64,000 nt of DNA from Spirosoma profusum (GTDB taxonomy: Bacteria; Bacteroidota; Bacteroidia; Cytophagales; Spirosomataceae), in the NCBI RefSeq assembly GCF_014699005.1, contig NZ_JACWZY010000004.1:62001-126000 (forward strand), written 5' to 3'. The notes under the pieces were generated by a model, which did no database searches, was not told the origin of the DNA, and was given only the letters and a program-made list of their open reading frames with translations. Positions 1 through 8,502 of the stretch are shown piece after piece (position 1 is the first letter of the stretch; each line of letters starts with the position of its first letter). Both the position numbers and the translations under genes were made by a program.

Positions 1-145
1 TACGTATCAGTGATGTTTTGCCGGCCCCGTTCGGCCCTAGTAAGCCAAAAATGCTGCCCTGGGGCACCGACAGACTTACATCGTCCAATGCCCGGTGTTC
101 GGCATACTGTTTAACAATGTGGTGGACTTCGAGAATATTAGTCAC
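1..145 (-). CDS. ABC transporter ATP-binding protein (5' part only)
   Basis: The first 48 residues of an ABC ATPase are visible and the rest lies beyond the window edge. The reverse strand reads a GTG start followed by an [11 protein letters not shown] strand and the Walker A loop GPNGAGKT at residues 37-44, which binds the ATP phosphates. This spacing from the N-terminus is normal for short-chain ABC-2 type exporters, so this is probably the nucleotide-binding subunit of an efflux or export system; the permease is not visible. GTG at 145 is the only start between the upstream in-frame TGA and the conserved domain. Family assignment is firm, substrate unknown. Confidence 0.85.
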   Translation of the reverse strand, partial: MTNILEVHHIVKQYAEHRALDDVSLSVPQGSIFGLLGPNGAGKTSLIR

Positions 146-314
146 GTGAGTAAGTTGAAGGCGGTCGTTTCACCCATGTAAATGACGGATGATGGTCAAA
201 GGTAAGTGCGAACGGCAAAAGTCGTGTATACCGGCGTAAACTTCGACTTACAAATCCACATTTTTTACCTCAACAGGGATAATCGGCTACTCAACCCCAG
301 CAATGGCTATAAAA

Positions 315-342
315 AAGCCACAACCTGCGCAGGTTGTGGCTT
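315..342. terminator. Bidirectional intrinsic terminator
   Basis: A perfect 14-bp stem (arms 315-328 and 329-342) is flanked by an A-run on the left and a T-run on the right. It sits just past the stop of the RDD gene on the minus strand and probably ends that transcript. Confidence 0.8.
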
Positions 343-364
343 GATTTTTTAAGATACGTATTGA

Positions 365-811
365 TTATGCTTTCACTACGATGGTTTTTGCCCATTTATC
401 ACCAAACCGTTTGCGGTCATCGCTAAATACCATCAGGGCATCGATAATACCAAATAGGGGGATAATCAACGACACCTGGCGGGTGATGGCCGTTCCGTAA
501 TCGCCAACGAGGGTGGCCCCTGAATCTTCTTTAATGGCTTTGATACCCATCAGTTTTTTTCCGATACTTTGTCCGCCTAAAAAGCCACCCGTTGCTGGAA
601 GCGCATCTTTGGTCAGCTGATACGCAATCGCTACAGCATAACCTACCATGGCCAGATTGTAGGATATAAGAATAAATATGTAAGCGGGAATGTAAGCGAT
701 AACGCCATCGATAAAGGCGGCAATAAAACGTTGTACTGGAGTAGCCTTAACGTAGGTACTCAGCGGAGAATAAGAGGGTTGCACAAGCGTAGAGGGTTTA
801 GTGTTAAACAA
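365..811 (-). CDS. RDD family membrane protein
   Basis: A protein of 148 residues with the RDD signature: an Arg and an Asp in the first helix (RFIAAFIDG, residues 28-36), a small-residue segment around GGQSIGKKLMGI, and a late RQVSLIIPL helix followed by FGDKWAKTIVV. Two to three membrane segments are evident. RDD proteins are small membrane proteins of mostly unknown role; some have been tied to transport or stress. The gene stands alone between the partial ABC gene and the symporter, all on the minus strand, with its own terminator. Family assignment is firm; the function is not known. Confidence 0.85.
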   Translation of the reverse strand: MFNTKPSTLVQPSYSPLSTYVKATPVQRFIAAFIDGVIAYIPAYIFILISYNLAMVGYAVAIAYQLTKDALPATGGFLGGQSIGKKLMGIKAIKEDSGATLVGDYGTAITRQVSLIIPLFGIIDALMVFSDDRKRFGDKWAKTIVVKA

Positions 812-888
812 TTGATAAACATTACCCCCTAACCTACGAAATCAGGGGCAAATCCCAATGTAATCCTTCCCAAACGACAAACGATTTA

Positions 889-2133
889 TTAAACGGTAAC
901 TTCGTCTGTCTCAACCGGCTGCGTCCGAAACTCGCCTTCCCATTTCGAAATGACGCAGGTAGCCACGGCATTCCCTGCTACGCTCGTTGCTGAACGACCC
1001 ATATCGAGCACCTGGTCGATTCCCAGCAACAGCGCCAGTCCTTCGATGGGCAGGTTGAACAGCGACATGGTTCCGGCAATAACCACCAGTGAAGCCCGTG
1101 GCACACCCGCAATTCCCTTCGACGTAATCATCAGGGTCAGCATCATGGTAATCTGCTGCTCGATGCTAAGCGGTACGTGGTAAGCCTGAGCAATGAACGC
1201 CGTAGCAAACGTCATGTACAACATCGAGCCATCGAGATTGAAGGAATAACCCAGCGGTAACACGAACGAAATGATACGTTCAGAACAGCCAAACCGACGT
1301 AGTGCTTCAATTGTCTGCGGAAATGAAGCTTCCGAACTCGCCGTACTGAACGACAGAATAATGGCCGAACGGACTTCCCGAAGTAAAGCAAAATACGGAA
1401 TCCGGGCTACCAGACAAATGGCGAACAAAATAACGAAAATGAAAAACAACAACCCCCCGAAAAAGCAGACAATCAGGTAAACATAGCCCGACAGAATACC
1501 TAATCCCTGTTTCGCTACCACGGCCGCAATAGCACCCAGTACGCCAAACGGAGCAAACGACATAACGTAGCTCGTAATTTTGAACATGATGTGCGACAGC
1601 GCGTCGAGAGCCTTAATCATGATTTTACCCTGCTCACCGACTGCACCCACGGCAATGCCGAAGAAAATACTGAAGACTACGATCTGAAGGATTTCGTTCG
1701 TGGCCAATGCATCAATAAAACTTGTTGGTACAATGTGCGTAATGAAGTTATCGAACGTTAGTTTCTGCACTTCCACGCCCGTATCGGTGCCTTTTGCGGG
1801 GAGCGGGAGGTTCATTACCTCACCTGGCTTCATAATGTTGACGACCAGCAGCCCGACTACCAGCGACAGAATGGTAGCGAAGTAAAAATAAGCCAGTGTT
1901 TTCAGGCCAATACGTCCAACTGTACCAAAATCGCCTAGTTTGGCAATGCCGACAACCAACGTAGCAAAAACAAGCGGCCCAATAATCATTTTGATGAGCC
2001 GAAGGAAAATTTTAGAGAGGATGTTCAGGTCGCTTCCTGAAAAACCGGATCCCGTGTCGGGAAAAAAATAACCAATGGCAATCCCGAACACCATGCCGAG
2101 AAAAATACGCGTAGTCAGGTTGGGTAGCTTCAT
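889..2133 (-). CDS. Dicarboxylate/amino acid:cation symporter (DAACS family)
   Basis: A 414-residue inner-membrane carrier that takes up dicarboxylates or glutamate/aspartate with Na+ or H+. Visible family marks are the hairpin-1 serine-rich stretch STASSEASFP (about residue 262), the FNLDGSM segment that replaces the usual NMDGT motif (about 295), and the hairpin-2 segment SKGIAGVPRASL (about 334). The ATG at 2133 was chosen because it opens the usual MKLPNLTTRIFLGM helix and because a -7 promoter box lies at 2162-2169, inside any longer frame. The gene is monocistronic. Substrate cannot be decided from sequence; glutamate and C4-dicarboxylates are both possible. Confidence 0.92.
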   Translation of the reverse strand: MKLPNLTTRIFLGMVFGIAIGYFFPDTGSGFSGSDLNILSKIFLRLIKMIIGPLVFATLVVGIAKLGDFGTVGRIGLKTLAYFYFATILSLVVGLLVVNIMKPGEVMNLPLPAKGTDTGVEVQKLTFDNFITHIVPTSFIDALATNEILQIVVFSIFFGIAVGAVGEQGKIMIKALDALSHIMFKITSYVMSFAPFGVLGAIAAVVAKQGLGILSGYVYLIVCFFGGLLFFIFVILFAICLVARIPYFALLREVRSAIILSFSTASSEASFPQTIEALRRFGCSERIISFVLPLGYSFNLDGSMLYMTFATAFIAQAYHVPLSIEQQITMMLTLMITSKGIAGVPRASLVVIAGTMSLFNLPIEGLALLLGIDQVLDMGRSATSVAGNAVATCVISKWEGEFRTQPVETDEVTV

Positions 2134-2161
2134 GCAGTCTGTTGAAATGAACCGTAGTGAA

Positions 2162-2169
2162 CAAATGTA
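2162..2169 (-). promoter_or_regulatory. -7 promoter box (TACATTTG) of the symporter gene
   Basis: The reverse strand reads TACATTTG, an exact match to the Bacteroidota -7 consensus TAnnTTTG, about 28 nt upstream of the chosen ATG. No clear -33 TTTG is seen at the standard spacing, so this is a single-element call. Confidence 0.45.
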
Positions 2170-2360
2170 ACGGAATCCGGCCACATCCGAAAGTGGCAAT
2201 ATATACGTATCAAGGCTTTTTTAGTATGTCAAAAGCTGATTTGGCCAAAAGAAAATGGGTGATATCCTTGTGTCACTACGTTTGTAAATGGTGGCTCAAG
2301 TTCTAATCCGCTCTGGTTTTACTACGTCAAGATCTTCCTAGACCGGACTTTCGGCTTTAC

Positions 2361-2957
2361 CTAGTTCGACTGAATTTGTTTGTCCTGAATTTTTGAGAGA
2401 AAAAGAATAAAACAGATTGCTCCTATGGTGGCGTACAACATATCAGACTGGGTATCCCAAACATAACCCTGTGTTCCTAGAAACGATTCAGCCGATTCGC
2501 CAGAGAGTTCGGCTACCAGCCATTCCAGAAATTCGTACAATACGCTGATCGTAACACATACGCAGACAGTCAGAAACGCAAGCCAGCCACCCGGACGAAC
2601 AACTTTTTTCCGAATCAGCAACTCTCGGGTAATACTCGCCGGAATAAAACCCTGAGCAAAGTGACCTACTTTATCATAATTGTTCCGGCTCTGATGAAAA
2701 GCCTCCTTAATCCAGTCAAAAAGTGGCACCTCGGCATAAGTATAGTGTCCCCCGATAAAAAGAATGTAGCAATGAATGAGTATCAGTATGTAAACCAGAT
2801 CGGTAAATCTAAATTTACGAAACGTAAGAGCTAAGGTCAGAAAGCCAATAATGGCCGGGGCTACTTCCAGTATCCACGTAAAATAGTCGTGAGGTTGAAT
2901 CGCCGAAACAATTAATCCCAGAATAAATAAGGTAATCAGAACGTAGTACTTTTTCAT
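2361..2957 (-). CDS. DUF2238 / YjdF-like inner-membrane protein
   Basis: A protein of 198 residues with about five membrane helices. The motif DKVGHFAQGFIPA (about residues 96-108) and the later YEFLEW and WDTQSDMLYATIGA stretches are characteristic of the YjdF/DUF2238 family of integral membrane proteins. The conserved acidic residues and histidines within helices suggest a membrane-embedded active or binding site, but no activity is established for the family as far as I know. The gene is monocistronic on the minus strand, with non-coding sequence on both sides. Family assignment is good; function unknown. Confidence 0.8.
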   Translation of the reverse strand: MKKYYVLITLFILGLIVSAIQPHDYFTWILEVAPAIIGFLTLALTFRKFRFTDLVYILILIHCYILFIGGHYTYAEVPLFDWIKEAFHQSRNNYDKVGHFAQGFIPASITRELLIRKKVVRPGGWLAFLTVCVCVTISVLYEFLEWLVAELSGESAESFLGTQGYVWDTQSDMLYATIGAICFILFLSKIQDKQIQSN

Positions 2958-3220
2958 ACTTCTATGGTATTGCCTGTTAAATCACAGCTATCACTAAGAA
3001 CACGTAGTAGCTCTATTTTTCGATACGTCGGCGACCTCTGTGTTTACTACGTTATAGGTCAATTTGACTAAAAGTCAACCCGAATCCTGAAAGCGTTACG
3101 TAGCCCTGTGAGGTAAAGTGCAAATCCTATACAGTCGAAATAAAATCAATTCTTTGTAAATTACACAGATCCGACGTAGTATGTGGTTAAATCTACCAAC
3201 GTAGCAGACAAAACGGAAAC

Positions 3221-3676
3221 TTACGTACGCTTAAAAACACGCTTGTAAACCGGTTTCCGGCACGCAAATTGTAACCAAAGAATCGGGTATACTAAATAAT
3301 CCGTTAATCGGAAGGGAGTTCTGAACGTAACGTCGTCTACGATAAGCGTCTGAAGACCAGTTGCATCGTTCGGAAGCGAAATTAACCTGTGACGGTGATG
3401 CCAATACGTCAGGAAGAAAGGAAGTTTTGCCCCGTGGTCGATAAAGTAGATTTCCTGTTCGGTGGAATTCTGGTCAACAATGTGGCTTATCCAGTCCTGA
3501 CGGAGCAGGAAAAAGTTTAGTTGCAGGTGAACTATATCGCCCCGTAAGCAGCCATCGAAACGTACCACCTTGACGGGCGGAAACGTGGGCGTCAGTTGCT
3601 CAAAGAGCTTGCGGTTAAATCCTGCCCAAACCTGAGTCAATTGCTGCTCAACGGGAGTTTTATGAATAAGGTGCAT
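3221..3676 (-). CDS. SRPBCC-fold (START/Bet v1-like) protein
   Basis: A soluble protein of 151 residues. The pattern GAKLPFFLTYWHHRHRL, followed by LIVDDVTFRTPF and a closing amphipathic helix RLTDYLVYPILWLQF, matches SRPBCC proteins found in many Bacteroidota, which form a deep hydrophobic pocket for lipids or other ligands. The ligand is unknown. Its ATG (3674-3676) shares bases with the first possible ATG of the divergent sensor gene, so the two genes must use a very compact divergent control region or the sensor starts further in. I am fairly sure of the fold and not of the function. Confidence 0.65.
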   Translation of the reverse strand: MHLIHKTPVEQQLTQVWAGFNRKLFEQLTPTFPPVKVVRFDGCLRGDIVHLQLNFFLLRQDWISHIVDQNSTEQEIYFIDHGAKLPFFLTYWHHRHRLISLPNDATGLQTLIVDDVTFRTPFRLTDYLVYPILWLQFACRKPVYKRVFKRT

Positions 3677-3689
3677 GAACGGTGAACGA

Positions 3690-6600
3690 ATGGCTGAGCG
3701 AAGTACGCGAATACAAAAACATCCTTTTTCAGAAAACGGCCGCGCTACGTTGGTACAGATAGCTAAACGTAGTGTCCAATCGTTTCGTTATCAATTTCAT
3801 AAAAATTCGCTACGTAATGGCCTGCGCTACATATTGCCCACTTTCCGAACAATTTTTCTAATTATCTGGCTGTTAAGCCCACTGTCCCAGGTGCGTGGAG
3901 CCTTGCCGGAACCTGAGTATCTGACCGTACGCAACGGGCTGCCACAGGGCTACATCAGTTCGTTGATTCAGGATCGCCGTGGTTTTATCTGGATGGCTAC
4001 CCGCGATGGGCTTTGCCGCTACGATGGCGTTCGATTTCGCATTTACGCACACGATCCGCAGGAAGCCAGTTCCTTAATTTTCAGCAGTATTGCCGAAATC
4101 AAAGAAGACAAACGCGGATTTCTCTGGATTCGCACCGAAAACGAAAATATCGACCGTTTCGACCCGACCACTGGTCAGGCCTTACATGTTTCCAGTTCAT
4201 CCGCTTTCAGTAAAGCTTTAGGTCAGGATCAACTGGTTGGTATTCAGCCCGATCCGATGGGTTCGGTTTGGGTAGCCACACGTACTGGCGGCTTTTTCCT
4301 GCTGAACTCAAACGGCACTGTAACCCACAGACACGCGACCCTTCCCGATAACCCAGACAAGCCTCTGATCAACAGCCTGTTGATCGACAAACGACACCGC
4401 TTATGGCTGGCGACTCAGGCTGGGCTTTATTCGTACGAACCATCTTCAGGGCAGTTTACTACGTTTCGAGCCGCGCAGGGATTACCGCGTGCCGATGTTT
4501 ATCGGCTTCACGAACGCCGGAATGGAGAGTTGATGCTAGGATTTCCGGGCCAGTTTGCCTTATTCGACCCATTAGGTGGCCGCGTTCGGAAACTAATCAA
4601 GTTAGCAAACGCGACCGGTCTGCCACTCTTCGGCAGTGATTATCGGGGAATCGACTATGTGAATCAGAACCGCTTTAATGACGAAAGTGGTGTAGTACCG
4701 CTATTGGCTGATCCGGCTGAGGAATCGCCAAAACTAGCTCGATTCGCGGTAGTATCGCTTCTGGTCGACCGAACCAATGTATTATGGCTGGGGCTAAATG
4801 GCGACGGCATTATCAAGTACGATTTAATTAAACGGCCGTTTCAGCCCATTCCTTACACGGCCAATTTCCAGACTGACTGGTTAACTCAGCAATTAAGGAT
4901 ACCGCGAGATGCTATTCCAGCTCCGATCAGACTACAATCGTCGGCCCGGATCCGGTACGGGTTTGATGGACAGCGAACGCTCTGGATTAGTAGTCCGGAA
5001 ACGCCACCGTACCGATATAATGCTGCCGCACAGACATTTACCACGGTTTTGCCGACTGGTATTGAAAGTCGCTGGCTGACGAATGGCCAGTTCCGGCTCA
5101 CGGCTCTCTCGACCGGTGCACAGGGTGAAATCTGGGGGTTACTGGGTCCGACGAATCAGGCAGTGGTTCGTCATAATCCAGTTCAGGAAACGTTTACAGC
5201 TTTCCCGCTACCCTTACCTGCCAATCACCCTTACGTGATTACAGCTATGGTGGTCGACGGAGGGCGTGTGTATCTGGCCACCCAAAATTACGGCTTACTC
5301 CGGGCCGACCTGTCGAATAAACGACTCATTCACTGGAAGAATGCGCCCGACGACCCCAAGTCACTCCCTGGAAATTCGCTGTTGTGCCTGGCTCAGGACC
5401 CTAAACAATACAACTTTCTCTGGATTGGTACGTTCGGCGATGGCCTTTGCCGGCTCGATAAAATGACGGGACGGATTCAACGGTTTACCATCGGGCAGGG
5501 TTTATCGAATAACGTTATCTACGCCATCCGCCCCGACCGCAACGGGTATCTCTGGTTGAGTACTAACCGGGGTCTGTGCCGATTCGACGCCCGAAAACAG
5601 GAAGTGAGAACCTACATGGCCGACGACGGACTCCCCAGCGAAGAATTTCGGCAGTTTCACGACGTAACACTACCCGACGGGCGGCTCATTTTTGGAGGTA
5701 TCGGCGGCTACACCGCTTTTAATCCGCTACGTATCCGGGAGGACGTAGTGAAACCCACCATAGCCCTAACGGCACTACGTATCAATAACCAGCTTGTCCG
5801 TCCGAATACGCCCGATTCGCCCCTTCAGAAAGACATTAACGAAACGCGTGAAATTGTCCTGAACCATCAGCAGAACTTTTTATCCATCGATTTTACGGCT
5901 CTGGAATTTAATCAGAGTTATAAAAATCAGTATCGCCATAAGTTAACCGGGCTTGAAGACGACTGGGTATACAGTCAGAATCTGTCGACTGCTACATATA
6001 CAAATCTGCCGCCTGCTACGTATACGTTCTATGTCAATGCGTCTAATACGTCGGGAGTCTGGAGTCCTTATACGCATACGTTACGAATTGTTATTGAACC
6101 ACCGCTCTGGGCAACATGGTGGGCGTATACAGGCTACGTATTGCTCGTTCTGTGCGGACTGATTCTATTTTTTCGGGTTCGTATCCACCGGATTCGTCTG
6201 AAAAGTCGCATGGAGCTACGGGAGCAGGAATCGCGTCAACTTAAGCATCTCGATGAGGTAAAATCGCGGTTCTTTTCGAACATTACCCACGAATTTCGGA
6301 CACCACTCACCCTAATTCTAACACCGTTAGAAGAAGTTCTTAATGAAAGTGTCAACTCGCCCTATCACGGAAGGCTTCGACTTATCTATCAGAATGCCAA
6401 CCGATTACTACGTTTAATTAATGAATTACTTGACTTAGCGAAACTTGATGCCGGTAGTCTTACCGTTACACCTACCCCTGCTGATTTGCCGGAATTTATT
6501 AAACGTACATTGGGCGTTTTTTCGGAAGAGGCCCAACGTAAACGAATTCAGTTGCGGCTTAACCAGCAATTTGATCAGCCTTACTACTGGTTTGACCCCG

Positions 6601-7814
6601 ATAAACTCGAAAAGATACTGACCAATCTGCTGTCTAATGCCCTGAAATTCACCGATGAATCGGGCCTAATCGACGTATCGATACAGGTCGACCCGATCGA
6701 TGGTAATTCAGCCAATACCGACTTAATCCAGTTGACCGTACATAACACGGGAACAAGCATTCCCGGCGATAAGATACCGCATATTTTCAATCGGTTTTAC
6801 CAGGCTGATTCCATAGCCAATACGATGGTCAACGGTTCAGGAATTGGGCTGGCCCTTGTGAAAGAATTAGTGGAACTGCTCAAAGGGAAAATTTCGGTCG
6901 AGAGCCACCGCACAATGGGTACTACGTTCCAGGTCGAATTACCCTTTAGACAGGCCCACCCCCAATTGGCTAACGAGTCCAACTCACTAACTTCGCCTGA
7001 CTCGTCGATGACGTCTGAAGCTCAGCAGGCAACGTTTACGGAAAATGCGCCCCGGCTTCTGCTCGTAGAAGACAATGATGGCATCGCCGACTACCTCATT
7101 TCCATTCTTACACCTGAGTGGCGAATTCGACGTGTAAATAATGGTCAGGCCGGTTTGGATGCCGCCATAGCCGACGGCCCTGATTTTATCATCAGCGACG
7201 TATTAATGCCTGAAATGGATGGTCTGATGCTTTGCCGCCAGCTTAAACAGAATCCGGTCACAAGCCATATTCCTATTCTGCTGCTCACGGCCAAAGCATC
7301 GGTCGAAAGTCGGCTGGAGGGCATTGCTGCGGGTGCCGATGATTACGTGGCGAAGCCTTTTCAGGTAGACGAATTACGAGGTCGAATTCGGAACCGGCTC
7401 GATCAGCAGCAGCGGATTCGACACCATCACCGTACACAACTCGTACGGGAAGGTTATTTGCCTGTAGCAGGTGAGAATCCGGAAGATGAGTTCATGAATC
7501 GGATTTATGCAGTGCTCGAAGCCCGGTTGGACGATCCTACGTTTGGAGTCGAGCCATTAGCCGATGCCATTGGGATGAGTCGGATGCACCTGAACCGCAA
7601 AGTGAAGGCTATGACCGATATGACGCCCAATGAATTGATACGTATCGTCCGGCTAAACCGGGCGGCTGCTCTGCTGGTTACTGGTGTTTCGGTATCGGAA
7701 GTGGCCGACCGGGTGGGTTTCGATACGCCCGCTTACTTCTCTAAAGTGTTCAAAGACCACTATCACGTAACCCCTTCTGAGTACGTTGATAAAAATCGGC
7801 ATGAACTCGCCTGA
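3690..7814 (+). CDS. Hybrid two-component system protein (HTCS): sensor kinase, receiver and AraC regulator in one chain
   Basis: A one-piece signalling protein of 1374 residues. In order: signal/anchor segment (about 52-70), a large periplasmic propeller of reg_prop repeats (for example RDGLCRYDG, NRGLCRFDA), a Y_Y_Y domain (about 724-802), a membrane helix (about 807-830), HisKA with FFSNITHEFRTPL and phospho-acceptor His867, HATPase (NLLSNALKFTDE; GSGIGLALVKELV), a receiver domain with acceptor Asp1170 (SDVLMPEMDG), and a C-terminal AraC helix-turn-helix (about 1269-1374). HTCS proteins usually sense glycan fragments and switch on a neighbouring polysaccharide-utilisation locus, but none is adjacent here. 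The start is uncertain: the first ATG (3675) collides with the divergent gene, and an in-frame TTG at 3834 would give an ideal signal peptide. Confidence 0.93.
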   Translation: MAERSTRIQKHPFSENGRATLVQIAKRSVQSFRYQFHKNSLRNGLRYILPTFRTIFLIIWLLSPLSQVRGALPEPEYLTVRNGLPQGYISSLIQDRRGFIWMATRDGLCRYDGVRFRIYAHDPQEASSLIFSSIAEIKEDKRGFLWIRTENENIDRFDPTTGQALHVSSSSAFSKALGQDQLVGIQPDPMGSVWVATRTGGFFLLNSNGTVTHRHATLPDNPDKPLINSLLIDKRHRLWLATQAGLYSYEPSSGQFTTFRAAQGLPRADVYRLHERRNGELMLGFPGQFALFDPLGGRVRKLIKLANATGLPLFGSDYRGIDYVNQNRFNDESGVVPLLADPAEESPKLARFAVVSLLVDRTNVLWLGLNGDGIIKYDLIKRPFQPIPYTANFQTDWLTQQLRIPRDAIPAPIRLQSSARIRYGFDGQRTLWISSPETPPYRYNAAAQTFTTVLPTGIESRWLTNGQFRLTALSTGAQGEIWGLLGPTNQAVVRHNPVQETFTAFPLPLPANHPYVITAMVVDGGRVYLATQNYGLLRADLSNKRLIHWKNAPDDPKSLPGNSLLCLAQDPKQYNFLWIGTFGDGLCRLDKMTGRIQRFTIGQGLSNNVIYAIRPDRNGYLWLSTNRGLCRFDARKQEVRTYMADDGLPSEEFRQFHDVTLPDGRLIFGGIGGYTAFNPLRIREDVVKPTIALTALRINNQLVRPNTPDSPLQKDINETREIVLNHQQNFLSIDFTALEFNQSYKNQYRHKLTGLEDDWVYSQNLSTATYTNLPPATYTFYVNASNTSGVWSPYTHTLRIVIEPPLWATWWAYTGYVLLVLCGLILFFRVRIHRIRLKSRMELREQESRQLKHLDEVKSRFFSNITHEFRTPLTLILTPLEEVLNESVNSPYHGRLRLIYQNANRLLRLINELLDLAKLDAGSLTVTPTPADLPEFIKRTLGVFSEEAQRKRIQLRLNQQFDQPYYWFDPDKLEKILTNLLSNALKFTDESGLIDVSIQVDPIDGNSANTDLIQLTVHNTGTSIPGDKIPHIFNRFYQADSIANTMVNGSGIGLALVKELVELLKGKISVESHRTMGTTFQVELPFRQAHPQLANESNSLTSPDSSMTSEAQQATFTENAPRLLLVEDNDGIADYLISILTPEWRIRRVNNGQAGLDAAIADGPDFIISDVLMPEMDGLMLCRQLKQNPVTSHIPILLLTAKASVESRLEGIAAGADDYVAKPFQVDELRGRIRNRLDQQQRIRHHHRTQLVREGYLPVAGENPEDEFMNRIYAVLEARLDDPTFGVEPLADAIGMSRMHLNRKVKAMTDMTPNELIRIVRLNRAAALLVTGVSVSEVADRVGFDTPAYFSKVFKDHYHVTPSEYVDKNRHELA

Positions 7815-7994
7815 TTGTGATGTAAATACACGAAATCCCCGGGCCTGACTACATGACGTATTATTGATTTGAAAAACATCTAAGTATGTTACAAATTTTA
7901 TAGTGCTTGTTACGAATGAGCAAGAGCAAAGAAAGTAACGGTTATAGTATTGTGTCATCAATGCTTAGCCAACTTTTAAAAACTCCCTACTCAG

Positions 7995-8390
7995 ATGCTC
8001 ATGTCTTCCTTTTCTTCGTCGACACGCACGACCACCACGGAATGGCCCCCACTCAAACTATATCTACGCGACGCCGGACGGCAGTCCTTTTCCGTAACAG
8101 ATTTAGTTTATCTCCAGGCCGTTGCTAATTATAGCTGGTTAAATTGGGTAGACGGCAGCCGTATGCTGATGCCCCGAACGCTCAAATATTACTCACCTAA
8201 ATTACCGTCCGAACTGTTTATCCGGCTTCATCGCAATTGCGTAGTGAATCGGCGGTTTGTTGAACGGCTGGAACGTACCGAAACCGGTGGTCTGGTTCAC
8301 CTGAGTACCGGTGAAACCTTACCCGTATCACGTCGGCGATGGAGCACTGTCCGTCGACAGTTGGCCGGCGCCCGCTCTTTTATGAATTAA
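7995..8390 (+). CDS. Stand-alone LytTR DNA-binding domain protein
   Basis: A protein of 131 residues consisting of little more than a LytTR domain: LVYLQAVANYSWLNWVDG, then FIRLHRNCVVNRRFV and a closing LPVSRRRWSTVRRQL. LytTR domains bind direct repeats in promoters through a beta-strand fold. There is no receiver domain, so it cannot be phosphorylated in the usual way; the 25 N-terminal residues are a Ser/Thr-rich tail. It follows the HTCS gene by 180 nt on the same strand and ends in a strong terminator. It may be constitutive, controlled by its own level, or act with another protein. Confidence 0.85.
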   Translation: MLMSSFSSSTRTTTTEWPPLKLYLRDAGRQSFSVTDLVYLQAVANYSWLNWVDGSRMLMPRTLKYYSPKLPSELFIRLHRNCVVNRRFVERLERTETGGLVHLSTGETLPVSRRRWSTVRRQLAGARSFMN

Positions 8391-8423
8391 TTGTTTGGTT
8401 TATACTTCTATCTTACATGTCTG

Positions 8424-8465
8424 TAACAATAATGCCCCGATCAGGCTGACGGGGCATTATTGTTA
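8424..8465. terminator. Intrinsic terminator between convergent genes
   Basis: A perfect 16-bp stem (8424-8439 with 8450-8465) and a 10-nt loop lie between the LytTR gene and the convergent glycyl-tRNA synthetase gene, suiting termination from both sides. Confidence 0.8.
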
Positions 8466-8502
8466 TAAGTACTATGGAAAATCGCCGGTACGTTGATCTG
8501 GA

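Noticed and set aside
950-1885. Forward-strand open frames inside the symporter gene
   Set aside because: They lie opposite a strongly conserved transporter and have no protein-like composition; they are shadows of the real gene.
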